A DNA stretch of 35,745 nucleotides, taken from NCBI GenBank assembly GCA_001801885.1, contig MGYU01000110.1, forward strand, positions 581-36,325, given 5' to 3'. The first letter of the stretch is position 1, and the number at the start of each line of letters is the position of its first letter. This stretch comes from Gammaproteobacteria bacterium RIFCSPLOWO2_12_47_11 (lineage in GTDB: Bacteria; Pseudomonadota; Gammaproteobacteria; Eutrophobiales; Eutrophobiaceae). Below, in pieces: positions 26,721-33,727 of the stretch. The notes under the pieces are model-generated. The model was not told the DNA's origin and ran no database searches. It saw nothing but the letters and a program-made list of their open reading frames with translations. The translations under genes and the position numbers were made by a program.

Positions 26721-27686
26721 ATGACCGATAAATCACAACATCCAGGTAATGAATTACCGCAACAGACGCCCGGCCAGATATTAAGGCAAGCGAGGGAAAG
26801 GCTGGGGCTGGAACAAAAAGACATTTCATCAAAATTAAACCTGCAAGTTGATACCATAGATGCTGTGGAGAATGACGCCGCTGAAAAACTGCCTGCCCCA
26901 ACCTATGTACGTGGGTATATACGCAGTTACGCACGCATGGTACAGCTTAACGGAGACGAACTCATCAAACTCTATGAAAATGATGCTGCCGGCCCCCCTG
27001 AAATCATTCCCGATATCAGGCAACATCACCAGATAAGCAGTAACGACAAACCGGTCAAGGCAGTAACTTACCTGATCACATTTGGCCTGGCCCTGTTATT
27101 AATTGCCTGGTTGCAGAGCCATTATGTCGTTGAAAAAACCGCCCACATCAACGATACAGTTGCTGATGAAACAACCAGTGACAATCGTCAAATGCATTCC
27201 CAGACAACTGAACTTCCAGCTTATGATCTCCCTGCTACCGAGTTGCCGCCATTGACTTCTTCCGGTTTGTCCATGGGTATAACAGAACAGGAAACCGAGA
27301 CACTGATTAAAGAAATTTTGATAAACAAGCCTGGCATGACAGATACGCCCACTATAGATACAGCTATCGAACTTGCCACCGGAGCTGCCGGCACCGAGAT
27401 TACCGGAACGAACGTAACACCCGAAGATCAAATCACATTCACAATCAGCAAAGCGTCGTGGATCGAAGTCTATGATTCAGGAAAAAACAAATTATACCTG
27501 GGAATGGGAAAACCCGGCGAAGAGATCAATATAACTGGCATCGCCCCTTTCAATGTCCTGCTGGGCTATTCGTCCGGTGTTGTGGTTAACTTTAACGGGA
27601 ATAAATTCGATACAGAGCCTTTTACCAAGGGCAGCATTGCCAGATTTACGCTCAGTAAACAAGAACCTCAGGATATTAGTGAATAA
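26721..27686 (+). CDS. rodZ: Cytoskeleton protein RodZ
   Basis: Links MreB to the cell-elongation machinery. The N-terminal HTH_25 domain (GQILRQARERLGLEQKDISSKLN ... LPAPTYVRGYIRSYARM) is followed by one membrane helix at about residues 113-135 and a periplasmic region. The terminal DUF4115-like domain includes SKASWIEVYDSGKNKLYLG and FNVLLGYSSGVVVNFNG. 321 residues. It starts 2 bp after the pilF stop. The gene normally found next, ispG, is absent. Confidence 0.93.
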   Translation: MTDKSQHPGNELPQQTPGQILRQARERLGLEQKDISSKLNLQVDTIDAVENDAAEKLPAPTYVRGYIRSYARMVQLNGDELIKLYENDAAGPPEIIPDIRQHHQISSNDKPVKAVTYLITFGLALLLIAWLQSHYVVEKTAHINDTVADETTSDNRQMHSQTTELPAYDLPATELPPLTSSGLSMGITEQETETLIKEILINKPGMTDTPTIDTAIELATGAAGTEITGTNVTPEDQITFTISKASWIEVYDSGKNKLYLGMGKPGEEINITGIAPFNVLLGYSSGVVVNFNGNKFDTEPFTKGSIARFTLSKQEPQDISE

Positions 27687-27752
27687 CAGGCCCGGTGTCT
27701 GGTCACCATCAGGTTTGTTAAAATACCACTTCCATCACTTCAGGAGATAACC

Positions 27753-29048
27753 TTGTCCGGCAAGATTCAGGCCATACGGGGGATGCATGACATCCTGCCC
27801 GATCAGGCACATGCATGGCGCCATATAGAGAACACCATCATCGCGGTCATCAATAGTTACTGCTACCAGGAAATACGTATCCCGGTTGTTGAAAAAACAG
27901 AACTGTTTGCCCGTTCTATAGGTGAACTCTCCGATATAGTTACCAAGGAGATGTATACATTCACGGATCGAAACGATGAGTCCCTGACCTTACGGCCTGA
28001 AGGTACAGCCGGATGCGTCAGGGCCGGTCTGGAGCATGGATTGTTTCATAACCAGATCCAGAAACTCTGGTATATCGGACCGATGTTCCGGCATGAGCGT
28101 CCACAAAAAGGAAGGCAACGGCAATTTCACCAGATCGGACTGGAGGCTTTCGGCTTGTCCGGTCCGGATATTGATGCCGAACTTATCATACTGTGTGCCC
28201 GCATCTGGCAAACTCTGAAACTGGACAGTATCACGCTGCAATTAAATACACTGGGCACGGCCACAACCCGCAATCATTACAAAGAATTACTCATTGAGTA
28301 TTTTTCCGGTTACAAGGAACAACTGGATAAAGACAGTCAGCACCGGTTATATAACAATCCTCTGCGCATACTGGACAGCAAAAACCCGGACATGCAAAGT
28401 ATCATCTCGGGTGCGCCCAGCATCCATGATCATCTGGATGCAGAATCATCAGACCACTTTGCAGGTCTCCGGGCGATTCTGGATGAAACTGCCATTGCTT
28501 ACACTATCAACCCCTACCTGGTCCGTGGCCTGGATTATTATGGCAAAACAGTATTTGAATGGACGACTGATCTGCTCGGTGCGCAGGGTACAGTTTGCGC
28601 CGGTGGCAGATATGATGGTCTGGTAGAGCACTTCGGTGGCAAACCTGCCCCGGCCATTGGCTGTGCCATGGGACTTGAGCGACTGATTGATCTGGTGCAA
28701 CTAGACAATACGATGGATGACTCAACCGGCATACCCCAGATTTACCTGATACTGGCGGATGAAGCCATCCAGACCGGTTTGAAACTGGCCGAAGATCTGC
28801 GCAAGATGGTACCAGGCTTGCGACTGATGAGTCATTGTGGCGGTGGCAGTTTCAAGTCCCAGTTCAAAAAAGCTGATAAATCCGGGGCCCAGCTTGCCAT
28901 TATCCTGGGTCAGGAAGAACTGATAAATCAGACTGTTAGAGTTAAATCACTACGTGATGGCTCTGCGCAAAACACCATGCCATGTGTCAATCTTGCAGAA
29001 TATGTAAAACAGTATTTGGCGGTAGTGGGCTACTTTGAAAATGCTTGA
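27753..29048 (+). CDS. hisS: Histidyl-tRNA synthetase, 3' end altered by an IS insertion
   Basis: Class II synthetase charging tRNA-His. Visible motifs: IRGMHDILPDQ at the start, motif 2 FRHERPQKGRQRQFHQIG, histidine-binding RGLDYYGKTVFEW, AGGRYDGLVEHFGG, motif 3 GCAMGLERL, and a C-terminal anticodon domain. It starts at TTG 27753 with AGGAG at 27742-27746. The final eight residues, VVGYFENA, are encoded by the terminal repeat of an inserted element; removing the element restores GCC-TGA, ending the protein at QYLA. All catalytic motifs are upstream, so function should persist. 431 residues. Confidence 0.96.
   Translation: MSGKIQAIRGMHDILPDQAHAWRHIENTIIAVINSYCYQEIRIPVVEKTELFARSIGELSDIVTKEMYTFTDRNDESLTLRPEGTAGCVRAGLEHGLFHNQIQKLWYIGPMFRHERPQKGRQRQFHQIGLEAFGLSGPDIDAELIILCARIWQTLKLDSITLQLNTLGTATTRNHYKELLIEYFSGYKEQLDKDSQHRLYNNPLRILDSKNPDMQSIISGAPSIHDHLDAESSDHFAGLRAILDETAIAYTINPYLVRGLDYYGKTVFEWTTDLLGAQGTVCAGGRYDGLVEHFGGKPAPAIGCAMGLERLIDLVQLDNTMDDSTGIPQIYLILADEAIQTGLKLAEDLRKMVPGLRLMSHCGGGSFKSQFKKADKSGAQLAIILGQEELINQTVRVKSLRDGSAQNTMPCVNLAEYVKQYLAVVGYFENA
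29013..29020. repeat. Target-site duplication, left copy
   Basis: TATTTGGC, directly abutting the left inverted repeat. The identical octamer abuts the right repeat at 31410-31417. Eight bp fits IS1 and IS1595 relatives. Confidence 0.93.
29021..29038 (+). repeat. Left terminal inverted repeat
   Basis: GGTAGTGGGCTACTTTGA, the exact reverse complement of 31392-31409. It encodes most of the added tail of HisS and provides the first bases of a -35 element. Confidence 0.95.
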
Positions 29049-29064
29049 TCTGTTCAAGTACTAT
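29035..29064 (+). promoter_or_regulatory. Left-end promoter of the insertion element
   Basis: TTGAAA at 29035-29040, an 18-bp spacer and TACTAT at 29059-29064, aimed at the cargo genes. The spacer is almost entirely the palindromic operator described next. A CATAAT at 29074-29079 is an alternative -10 but lacks a good partner. Confidence 0.5.
29042..29060. promoter_or_regulatory. Palindromic operator, left copy
   Basis: TGCTTGATCTGTTCAAGTA: half-sites TGCTTG and CAAGTA around a 7-bp centre. It differs at three positions from the copy at 30501-30519 and occupies the same place relative to its promoter. Confidence 0.6.
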
Positions 29065-29084
29065 GGTTTGTGCCATAATGAGGT

Positions 29085-29336
29085 ATGGCTAAGCTCAAGC
29101 GCCCATCCGACCCCATCCAATTGGCGAAGCTCGTTGGTGATATTGCCACAGAACAAGTTAAGGATGAAGCTGTCAAACCACCTACTAGCGATGAAATACG
29201 GCGAGTTATGTCCGCGCTGGGGAAGATCGGCGGCCCGAAAGGCGGTAAAGCTAGAGCAAAGAATCTCTCAGCAAGAAAACGCTCCGAGATCGCCTGCAAG
29301 GCTGCTGCGGCTAGATGGAAAAAGAACGAGAAATAA
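29085..29336 (+). CDS. Small basic protein with GGK-repeat motif (IS cargo)
   Basis: An 83-residue protein whose second half, GGPKGGKARAKNLSARKR followed by SEIACKAAAARW, has the GGK-A-R-A...LSA-x-x-R...AAAARW pattern that I recall from small basic proteins of plasmids and mobile elements. No enzymatic motif. It is the first gene of the element, followed by the protease gene with a 2-bp gap, so both are probably co-transcribed from the left-end promoter. Its basic character would allow nucleic-acid binding, and it is one candidate for the regulator acting on the two operators; this is inference. Confidence 0.68.
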   Translation: MAKLKRPSDPIQLAKLVGDIATEQVKDEAVKPPTSDEIRRVMSALGKIGGPKGGKARAKNLSARKRSEIACKAAAARWKKNEK

Positions 29337-29338
29337 TT

Positions 29339-30220
29339 ATGGGGCAACCAGTCTTCGCAAAAGTATGGGGTGAAACTCAGCAACTACATCCTACACGGAA
29401 AGAATTGTTTTTGAAATTGGAAAGTTTGTTACAGTTGCCCGTGATTACTTATTTTACAAGTTTTAGATATCCAGTGTCTGTGTCAGATGATGATATGGAT
29501 ATGCTTATGGCTATCCTACAAGAAACTGACCTTTCAAGGGGTCTGGCGCTTTTAATTAGTTCTCCAGGAGGAGACGGATTGGCGGCAGAGCGCATACTGA
29601 ACGCATGTCGCACATGTTCTAATACTGGGGATTACATTGCTATAGTGGCTGGAAAGGCTAAATCCGCTGCCACAATGATCTGTTTCGGCGCAAGTAAGAT
29701 CATGATGGGGCCATCTTCAGAACTAGGCCCAGTTGATCCGCAGATAATTCGATCAGAAGATGGTAATACAAAACGCTTCTCTGTTTTCAATTACATTAAT
29801 AGCTACGAAAAGCTATTTAATCGAGCCGTCAAGGTAAAAGGAAACTTAGAACCATTTCTTCAGCAATTAGCACGCTATGATGAACGGGAAATAGAGGAAT
29901 TGCGTTCAGCGGCGTCCTTGTCGGAAGACATTTCTGTGAGGGCACTTATGACAGGCATGCTTAAGGGAAAAACAAAGACCAAGATTAAGAAAAATATTGA
30001 GGTTTTTTTGAACCCTTCAGCCGGGACTAAGTCTCATGGACGTCCGATTTATTTCGATGAAGCATCAAAATGTGGATTGAAAATTGAGAAAATGGATGTA
30101 AAATCAGAAATATGGAATGTTGCATATGAACTATATGTACGCACAGATCAATATGTTTCTACTAAAGTAACGAAATGTATAGAAAGTAAGGAACATTCTT
30201 TTTCCGCCGCAATCACATAA
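29339..30220 (+). CDS. SDH-family Clp-fold serine protease (IS cargo)
   Basis: A 293-residue ClpP/SppA-fold protein. Counting from ATG 29339, the oxyanion-type segment SSPGGDG is at 74-80, the nucleophile Ser109 in GKAKSAATMI, the aspartate D133 in SELGPVDPQ, and a histidine H233 in KSHGRPI. This Ser-Asp-His set is the hallmark of the SDH_sah-type family (PF01972). No signal peptide is seen, so it is likely cytosolic. I chose ATG 29339, 2 bp after the previous stop; an earlier start at 29315 overlaps that gene. Substrate unknown. A protease as IS cargo is unexpected. Confidence 0.8.
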   Translation: MGQPVFAKVWGETQQLHPTRKELFLKLESLLQLPVITYFTSFRYPVSVSDDDMDMLMAILQETDLSRGLALLISSPGGDGLAAERILNACRTCSNTGDYIAIVAGKAKSAATMICFGASKIMMGPSSELGPVDPQIIRSEDGNTKRFSVFNYINSYEKLFNRAVKVKGNLEPFLQQLARYDEREIEELRSAASLSEDISVRALMTGMLKGKTKTKIKKNIEVFLNPSAGTKSHGRPIYFDEASKCGLKIEKMDVKSEIWNVAYELYVRTDQYVSTKVTKCIESKEHSFSAAIT

Positions 30221-30231
30221 GCAAAGCCATC

Positions 30232-30423
30232 ATGACTTTCATAAAATCATCCACAAAGCGCCTAGCGGTCGCCAAAAAGTCTTTCCAAAAGAAATTAGAT
30301 GAGTTAGCTCCATTCATTCGGCCAGCCGTAATCGAGGAATATGAGTCTAGGGGGAGATGGATTGGTAACACTACCCCAGAACCAACTTTAGGCACGCCTG
30401 ACCACTTAATAAAAGCTGAATAA
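30232..30423 (+). CDS. Hypothetical 63-residue protein (IS cargo)
   Basis: Starts 11 bp after the protease stop and ends just before a terminator, so it would be the last gene of the cargo transcript. It is basic and helical at the N-terminus (STKRLAVAKKSFQKKLDEL) with a polar, proline-containing tail. I do not recognise the family. Real-gene evidence is only position and spacing. Confidence 0.5.
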   Translation: MTFIKSSTKRLAVAKKSFQKKLDELAPFIRPAVIEEYESRGRWIGNTTPEPTLGTPDHLIKAE

Positions 30424-30439
30424 ACAGGCTTCTGTTTTC

Positions 30440-30478
30440 ACATACCATGACCCCGCTAACTGCGGGGTTATGTTTTTA
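30440..30478 (+). terminator. Intrinsic terminator after the IS cargo genes
   Basis: Stem CCCCGC (30451-30456), loop TAACT, stem GCGGGG (30462-30467), extendable by A-T pairs and an outer ACATA/TATGT pairing, then TTTTT at 30473-30477. It separates the cargo transcript from the transposase promoter. Confidence 0.72.
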
Positions 30479-30494
30479 TGCTAGCGTTAGGGAC

Positions 30495-30523
30495 TTGACA
30501 TGCTTGTACTGTTCAAGCATAAT
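30495..30523 (+). promoter_or_regulatory. Transposase promoter
   Basis: Consensus TTGACA at 30495-30500, a 17-bp spacer and CATAAT at 30518-30523. AGGAGG at 30532-30537 and ATG 30546 follow at good spacing. The spacer is the operator copy at 30501-30519. Confidence 0.8.
30501..30519. promoter_or_regulatory. Palindromic operator, transposase copy
   Basis: TGCTTGTACTGTTCAAGCA: perfect half-sites TGCTTG and CAAGCA around a 7-bp centre, filling the spacer between -35 and -10. A bound protein here would block RNA polymerase. Confidence 0.65.
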
Positions 30524-30545
30524 AGGTTCATAGGAGGTAATTACT

Positions 30546-31391
30546 ATGAACCGTCTAAGTATTCAAGAACGAGCCAAGATATTAGGGTGTCTCGTTGAGG
30601 GCATGTCTGTACGTGCGAGCTGCCGTATAACCGGCGCTGCCAAAAAAACCGTCCTCCGTCTAATTGGTGAGTTTGGCGCAGCATGTGCCGAATATCACGA
30701 TAAGCATGTTCGCAATATCAGCAGCCAGCGCATCCAGTGCGATGAAATATGGTCGTTCTGTTATGCAAAGAAAAAGAATGTCCCGCAGGAATTACAGGGG
30801 GTGTATGGCTATGGAGATGTTTATACATGGACGGCCTTGGATGCTGATACCAAGCTAATGGTTAGCTGGTTGGTCGCCAACCGGAACGTCAAGGCCGCAA
30901 ATAAGTTTATTCATGACTTGCGAGATCGTCTGGTAGGCCGAATCCAGCTCACGACGGACGGTTATAAAATATATCTAAATGCCATAGAGAATGTGTTTGC
31001 TGGCGATATTGATTACGCACAGTTAGTTAAGGTTTATGGTGATGGTGAGGCAGCCACGGAGAAGAAATACAGTCCTAGCGAGTTTGTTTGTGCCGACAAG
31101 ACAAAAGTTACCGGCAATCCTGATCCGGCCCATATATCTACCAGTTTTGTAGAGCGTAGCAATCTCAGTATGCGCATGTCCATGCGACGGTTTACGCGGC
31201 TAACCAATGCCTTTTCCAAGAAAATCGCCAATCATGAACACGCGATCGCGATCTATTTCATGTATTATAACTTTGGCCGTATTCATCAAACATTGCGCGT
31301 TACACCTGCAATGGAAGCCGGTATAACTGACCATGTATGGAGTCTTGAAGAGATTGTAGGGCTGGCAGAACCAGTTAAAATGGCTGCTTAG
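30546..31391 (+). CDS. IS1-like DDE transposase
   Basis: A single-frame 281-residue transposase. An N-terminal helix-turn-helix lies at about residues 8-42 (ERAKILGCLVEGMSVRASCR). The catalytic residues read as D66 in IQCDEIWSF, D138 in LTTDGYKIY and E203 in FVERSNLSMRMS; the last block, followed by RRFTRLTNAFSKK, resembles the C-terminal block of IS1 InsB. No frameshift is needed, unlike classical IS1 insAB. The stop TAG abuts the right inverted repeat. The frame is intact, so it may be active. IS1595 is the alternative family. Confidence 0.9.
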   Translation: MNRLSIQERAKILGCLVEGMSVRASCRITGAAKKTVLRLIGEFGAACAEYHDKHVRNISSQRIQCDEIWSFCYAKKKNVPQELQGVYGYGDVYTWTALDADTKLMVSWLVANRNVKAANKFIHDLRDRLVGRIQLTTDGYKIYLNAIENVFAGDIDYAQLVKVYGDGEAATEKKYSPSEFVCADKTKVTGNPDPAHISTSFVERSNLSMRMSMRRFTRLTNAFSKKIANHEHAIAIYFMYYNFGRIHQTLRVTPAMEAGITDHVWSLEEIVGLAEPVKMAA

Positions 31392-31409
31392 TCAAAGTAG
31401 CCCACTACC
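31392..31409 (-). repeat. Right terminal inverted repeat
   Basis: TCAAAGTAGCCCACTACC, the exact reverse complement of the left end, directly after the transposase stop codon. Confidence 0.95.
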
Positions 31410-31417
31410 TATTTGGC
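31410..31417. repeat. Target-site duplication, right copy
   Basis: TATTTGGC, identical to 29013-29020. It continues into CTGA, which supplies the ancestral hisS ending GCC-TGA (stop at 31419-31421). Confidence 0.93.
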
Positions 31418-31424
31418 CTGAAAT

Positions 31425-31453
31425 TTGAACTTAGGCTGATGCATCATTATGAT
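31425..31453 (+). promoter_or_regulatory. Candidate promoter for yfgM-bamB
   Basis: TTGAAC at 31425-31430, a 17-bp spacer and TATGAT at 31448-31453, starting 4 bp after the ancestral hisS stop. It lies outside the insertion, so it can serve the downstream genes independently. Confidence 0.6.
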
Positions 31454-31523
31454 CGCACGCTTTATCACATAATATTGAACCTGTCCCCAGACGGGAATCC
31501 CATAAACAAACCAGGAGATGGAC

Positions 31524-32162
31524 TTGGACGTAACCAGAACAGAAGAAGAACAGCTTGAGGCCATTAAAAAATGGTGGGCCGAGAATGGCTGGTCCGTTGT
31601 CGGCGGGATAGTGATAGGTCTGGGCGCAATCTTTGGCTGGCGCAGTTGGGAGGCATACCAGCTGGCCCGGGCCGAAGCAGCCTCCAATGTCTATGCCGAT
31701 TTGATCGTTGAAGTGCGCCAAAACAGAAATGATAAGGCAAGCGAACTGGCGCATAAATTACTGGGTGATTATTCAGCCACCAGTTATGCCATCTTTGCAT
31801 CCCTGATACTGGCCAGACTGGACGTGGAAGCCGGTGACCCGGCCTCGGCAATCCGGCACTTGCAATGGGTCATGGACGAGACAGGGCAGAATGAATTCAA
31901 ACATCTGGCCCGTTTGCGCATGGCTCGTGTATTACTGGATGACAATAAAGCGGACCAGGCCCTAGCCCTTGTATTGAGCGTCAGCGATCAGGAAGCATTT
32001 TCCGCCAGCTACGAGGAACTCAAGGGCGATATCTATACCCGGCAAGGTGATATTGATAAGGCAAAAATCGCATATCAACAGGCCTTGTCCGGTATGCAGG
32101 ATGAACTGAAAGATAATTCATTTTTGCAGATGAAAATCGATGATATCGGACGCCTGTATTAA
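31524..32162 (+). CDS. yfgM: YfgM-like TPR membrane protein
   Basis: Inner-membrane protein associated with SecYEG and periplasmic chaperones. A short cytoplasmic segment (EEEQLEAIKKWWAENGW) precedes one membrane helix at about residues 24-41, then a TPR-like periplasmic domain of about 165 residues. I chose TTG 31524 because AGGAG at 31513-31517 is 6 bp upstream; ATG 31518 directly abuts that sequence and cannot use it. The alternative adds two residues. 212 aa. Position between hisS and bamB is conserved. Confidence 0.9.
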   Translation: MDVTRTEEEQLEAIKKWWAENGWSVVGGIVIGLGAIFGWRSWEAYQLARAEAASNVYADLIVEVRQNRNDKASELAHKLLGDYSATSYAIFASLILARLDVEAGDPASAIRHLQWVMDETGQNEFKHLARLRMARVLLDDNKADQALALVLSVSDQEAFSASYEELKGDIYTRQGDIDKAKIAYQQALSGMQDELKDNSFLQMKIDDIGRLY

Positions 32163-32164
32163 TA

Positions 32165-33616
32165 ATGAAATTCATTGCCCTATGTACTTTCTTTATTGTG
32201 ATCCTTTGCTCCGGTTGCAGCGGGTTTAAGGACAGCTATACATCATTTATGGGCGGGGAAGATAACACTGAACCCCCGACCCCTCTCGTGGACGTAGATC
32301 AAAAGATCACCATCAGCGAACTCTGGAAAAAAGATGTTGGTGATGGTTACGATAAACAATATCTGAAACTTATCCCGGTTTATGCAAATGAAAAAATATT
32401 TGTTGCCGAAAATAGCGGTGAAATACTGGCAATTGACCGGATAACTGGCAAACAGGTATGGAGTCAGAATACCAAAACCCGCATCACCGGAGGGCCCGGT
32501 GCGGGACATAACCTGGTCACAGTAGGTACCGGCAAGGCCGAGGTCATCACCCTGGCCGCAGACAGTGGTGAAATTCTCTGGACAGCCAGAGTCACCAGTG
32601 AAGTCCTCGCCGCACCCCAGATCGCAGGCAATATCATTCTGGCAAGGACGATAGATGGCAAAATCTTCGGCCTGAATGCAGAGGACGGCAAACGGCTCTG
32701 GGTATATGAACGTAGCGTGCCAGCCCTGACCCTGCGTGGTTCAAGCGCGCCAGTTGTCTCTGGTGATTATATCATTGCCGGTTTTGATGATGGCCGTCTG
32801 GCCGCAATCGAACTGCAAACCGGCAAACCGGTCTGGGAGACCCGGATAGCTCTTGGTTCCGGACGCTCTGAACTGGAACGCATGGTGGATATCAATGCCG
32901 AACCTGTGATCATGGATGATGTAATATATGCAGCATCCTTTCAGGGACGTGTCGCTGCCCTGAATCTGCGTAGCGGCCGTATTCTCTGGACACGCGAAGT
33001 TTCTTCCTATGCCGGCCTTTGTGTCGACAGCAATGCTGTCTATATCACGGATGACGACAGCGCAGTATGGGCACTTGACAGGAAGACGGGTGTTTCTATC
33101 TGGAAACAGGAGAGTCTGCTGGCGCGTGCGGTAACGGCCCCGGCAACAATCGGCCAAATGGTTGTCGTCGGAGATCTGGAAGGTTACCTGCACTGGATGG
33201 ATAAAAGCACGGGTGAATTCATTGCGCGGAACAAGATTTCCAGCAAGAAAATCATTGCACCACCCATCTCGGTTGATAATGTTTTATATTCCTATGCGAG
33301 TGATGGGACTCTGGCGGCCTACGTCACTGATCAGGTCTCAGGCATTGCCGTCAAACCACCTGTAAAGGAAACTGAACCAGAAACTGCGGACACTGATCCC
33401 GCTGCTGAACAGACAGAAGTCAGCCGGGCAATGGAAACCATGGAAAAATCAGAACTGCAAAACGGGGACCCAAATCCGATTGCAGAACAGGATGATGCGG
33501 CAGAACAGACAGAAACTGTTGAAGGAAATGAAGCGGAGAAGGAAGAAAAAGGCTTTTTCGGGCGGCTCATGGATCGCGTGATCCCGGGTAAACACGAAAA
33601 TTCAAATCCGCCCTGA
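32165..33616 (+). CDS. bamB: Outer-membrane assembly lipoprotein BamB with acidic C-terminal extension
   Basis: Component of the BAM complex that inserts outer-membrane proteins. A signal peptide ends in lipobox LCSGC at Cys18. PQQ-type beta-propeller blades follow, such as ILAIDRITGKQVW, VITLAADSGEILW, IFGLNAEDGKRLW, LAAIELQTGKPVW and VAALNLRSGRILW. The propeller ends at about residue 389; another 94 residues rich in Glu, Thr, Ala and Asp follow, ending in an amphipathic-looking GFFGRLMDRVIPG. E. coli BamB is about 392 aa. It starts 2 bp after yfgM. Confidence 0.94.
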   Translation: MKFIALCTFFIVILCSGCSGFKDSYTSFMGGEDNTEPPTPLVDVDQKITISELWKKDVGDGYDKQYLKLIPVYANEKIFVAENSGEILAIDRITGKQVWSQNTKTRITGGPGAGHNLVTVGTGKAEVITLAADSGEILWTARVTSEVLAAPQIAGNIILARTIDGKIFGLNAEDGKRLWVYERSVPALTLRGSSAPVVSGDYIIAGFDDGRLAAIELQTGKPVWETRIALGSGRSELERMVDINAEPVIMDDVIYAASFQGRVAALNLRSGRILWTREVSSYAGLCVDSNAVYITDDDSAVWALDRKTGVSIWKQESLLARAVTAPATIGQMVVVGDLEGYLHWMDKSTGEFIARNKISSKKIIAPPISVDNVLYSYASDGTLAAYVTDQVSGIAVKPPVKETEPETADTDPAAEQTEVSRAMETMEKSELQNGDPNPIAEQDDAAEQTETVEGNEAEKEEKGFFGRLMDRVIPGKHENSNPP

Positions 33617-33727
33617 TTACTTACCAGTTTCAATTGTATAAATATATTTCCAACTCCGGTTTATTCCAGTTGAGCCTGTTTTTAACGTAGTATCAGCAAG
33701 CACAGCATTTTGAATTAGATTCCAGTC

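Larger units (their letters stand above)
29021..31409 (+). mobile_element. IS1-like insertion sequence with passenger genes (2,389 bp)
   Basis: Bounded by perfect 18-bp inverted repeats and an 8-bp direct duplication, so it is structurally complete. It carries, in order, an 83-residue GGK-motif protein, an SDH-family Clp-fold protease, a 63-residue protein, a terminator and an IS1-like DDE transposase. IS1-type elements are often under 1 kb, so passengers make up most of it. Base use in the left cargo is more AT-rich than in neighbouring hisS and bamB. Identical ends and an intact duplication argue for a fairly recent insertion. Confidence 0.93.

Noticed and set aside
29035-29373. Plus-strand frame of 112 codons starting inside the end of hisS
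   Set aside because: It overlaps the better supported 83-residue cargo gene in another frame and has no domain pattern.
30495-30523. Reading the transposase operator as a LexA box
   Set aside because: It contains CTGT but not the CTG-N10-CAG arrangement with the required spacing; the symmetry is TGCTTG/CAAGCA.
32741-33193. Minus-strand open frame of 150 codons opposite bamB
   Set aside because: Antisense shadow of the BamB beta-propeller repeats; no recognisable protein family.
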